From Micrococcales bacterium 72-143 (lineage in GTDB: Bacteria; Actinomycetota; Actinomycetes; Actinomycetales; Microbacteriaceae): 64,000 nucleotides of DNA. This document shows, in pieces, positions 62,607 through 64,000 of the stretch; the first letter of the stretch is position 1, and each line of letters starts with the position of its first letter. Position numbers and translations under genes: made by a program. Below the pieces are notes generated by a model, which made no database searches, had not been told where the DNA came from, and saw only the letters and a list, made by a program, of their open reading frames with translations. The stretch covers positions 248,001 to 312,000 of the forward strand of contig MKVM01000005.1 of the NCBI GenBank assembly GCA_001898835.1, given 5' to 3'.

Positions 62607-64000
<1,394 letters not shown>

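Overview
The window is about 70% GC, gene-dense DNA without rRNA, CRISPR or insertion sequences. Gene content and order point to an actinobacterium of the Microbacteriaceae type: trigger factor with two clpP genes and clpX, a fused cydDC, DUF2510 proteins, a DosR-type response regulator, a mycothiol-type ArsC, EttA, and many genes whose start codon lies 6-7 nt after a TANNNT box (leaderless mRNAs). The genus cannot be fixed from sequence alone.

Layout. 1-3.8 kb: partial MFS exporter, BenE transporter, two small membrane proteins and a Doc-type toxin-antitoxin pair with a perfect operator. 3.8-11.5 kb: protein quality control (clpX, two clpP, tig) split by an opposite-strand copper-handling cluster (membrane protein, YcnI, CopC). 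11.4-12.1 kb: tRNA-Pro(TGG) and tRNA-Gly(TCC). 12-18.9 kb: a rhomboid-like/DUF2156 membrane protein, an arsenic locus (ArsR, ArsC and a divergent 23-residue Cys-rich peptide), an MFS exporter with its HTH regulator, a fatty-acid desaturase and a cold-shock protein. 19-28.6 kb: a small DUF2510 protein, a large ATP-binding LuxR regulator, an operon of two lipoproteins plus a membrane-anchored protein of unknown function, and a NarL-type two-component system.

28.6-43.3 kb is the most coherent block: cydA-cydB-cydDC, pta-ackA, a tandem universal stress protein, a DosS-like sensor kinase that keeps the haem-ligand His and the distal Tyr, a DosR-like regulator and dps. Near-identical 14-bp boxes (GGGCCCAASGTCCC) resembling the mycobacterial DosR box lie before cydA, pta and the universal stress gene, at the spacing expected for an activator. 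I read this as a hypoxia/NO dormancy module.

43.3-50.4 kb: amidohydrolase, PaiB-like protein, Nei-type DNA glycosylase, rpiB, a conserved unknown and pepN. 50.5-53.3 kb: a four-gene cassette (DUF2510 protein, small Ras-like GTPase, Roadblock/LC7 protein, DUF2510 paralogue) that resembles a rearranged Streptomyces conservon and is the best candidate for an undescribed system. 53.3-55.9 kb: a reactive-sulfur operon (CoA-disulfide-reductase/rhodanese fusion, two rhodaneses, CstR-like repressor) behind a perfect CsoR/CstR-type palindrome. 56-64 kb: mscS-truncated haemoglobin, an FAD dehydrogenase, VapBC, two thioesterases, small proteins and the 3' part of ettA. Several families of palindromic intergenic repeats are scattered through the window, and one lies in frame inside cydDC.
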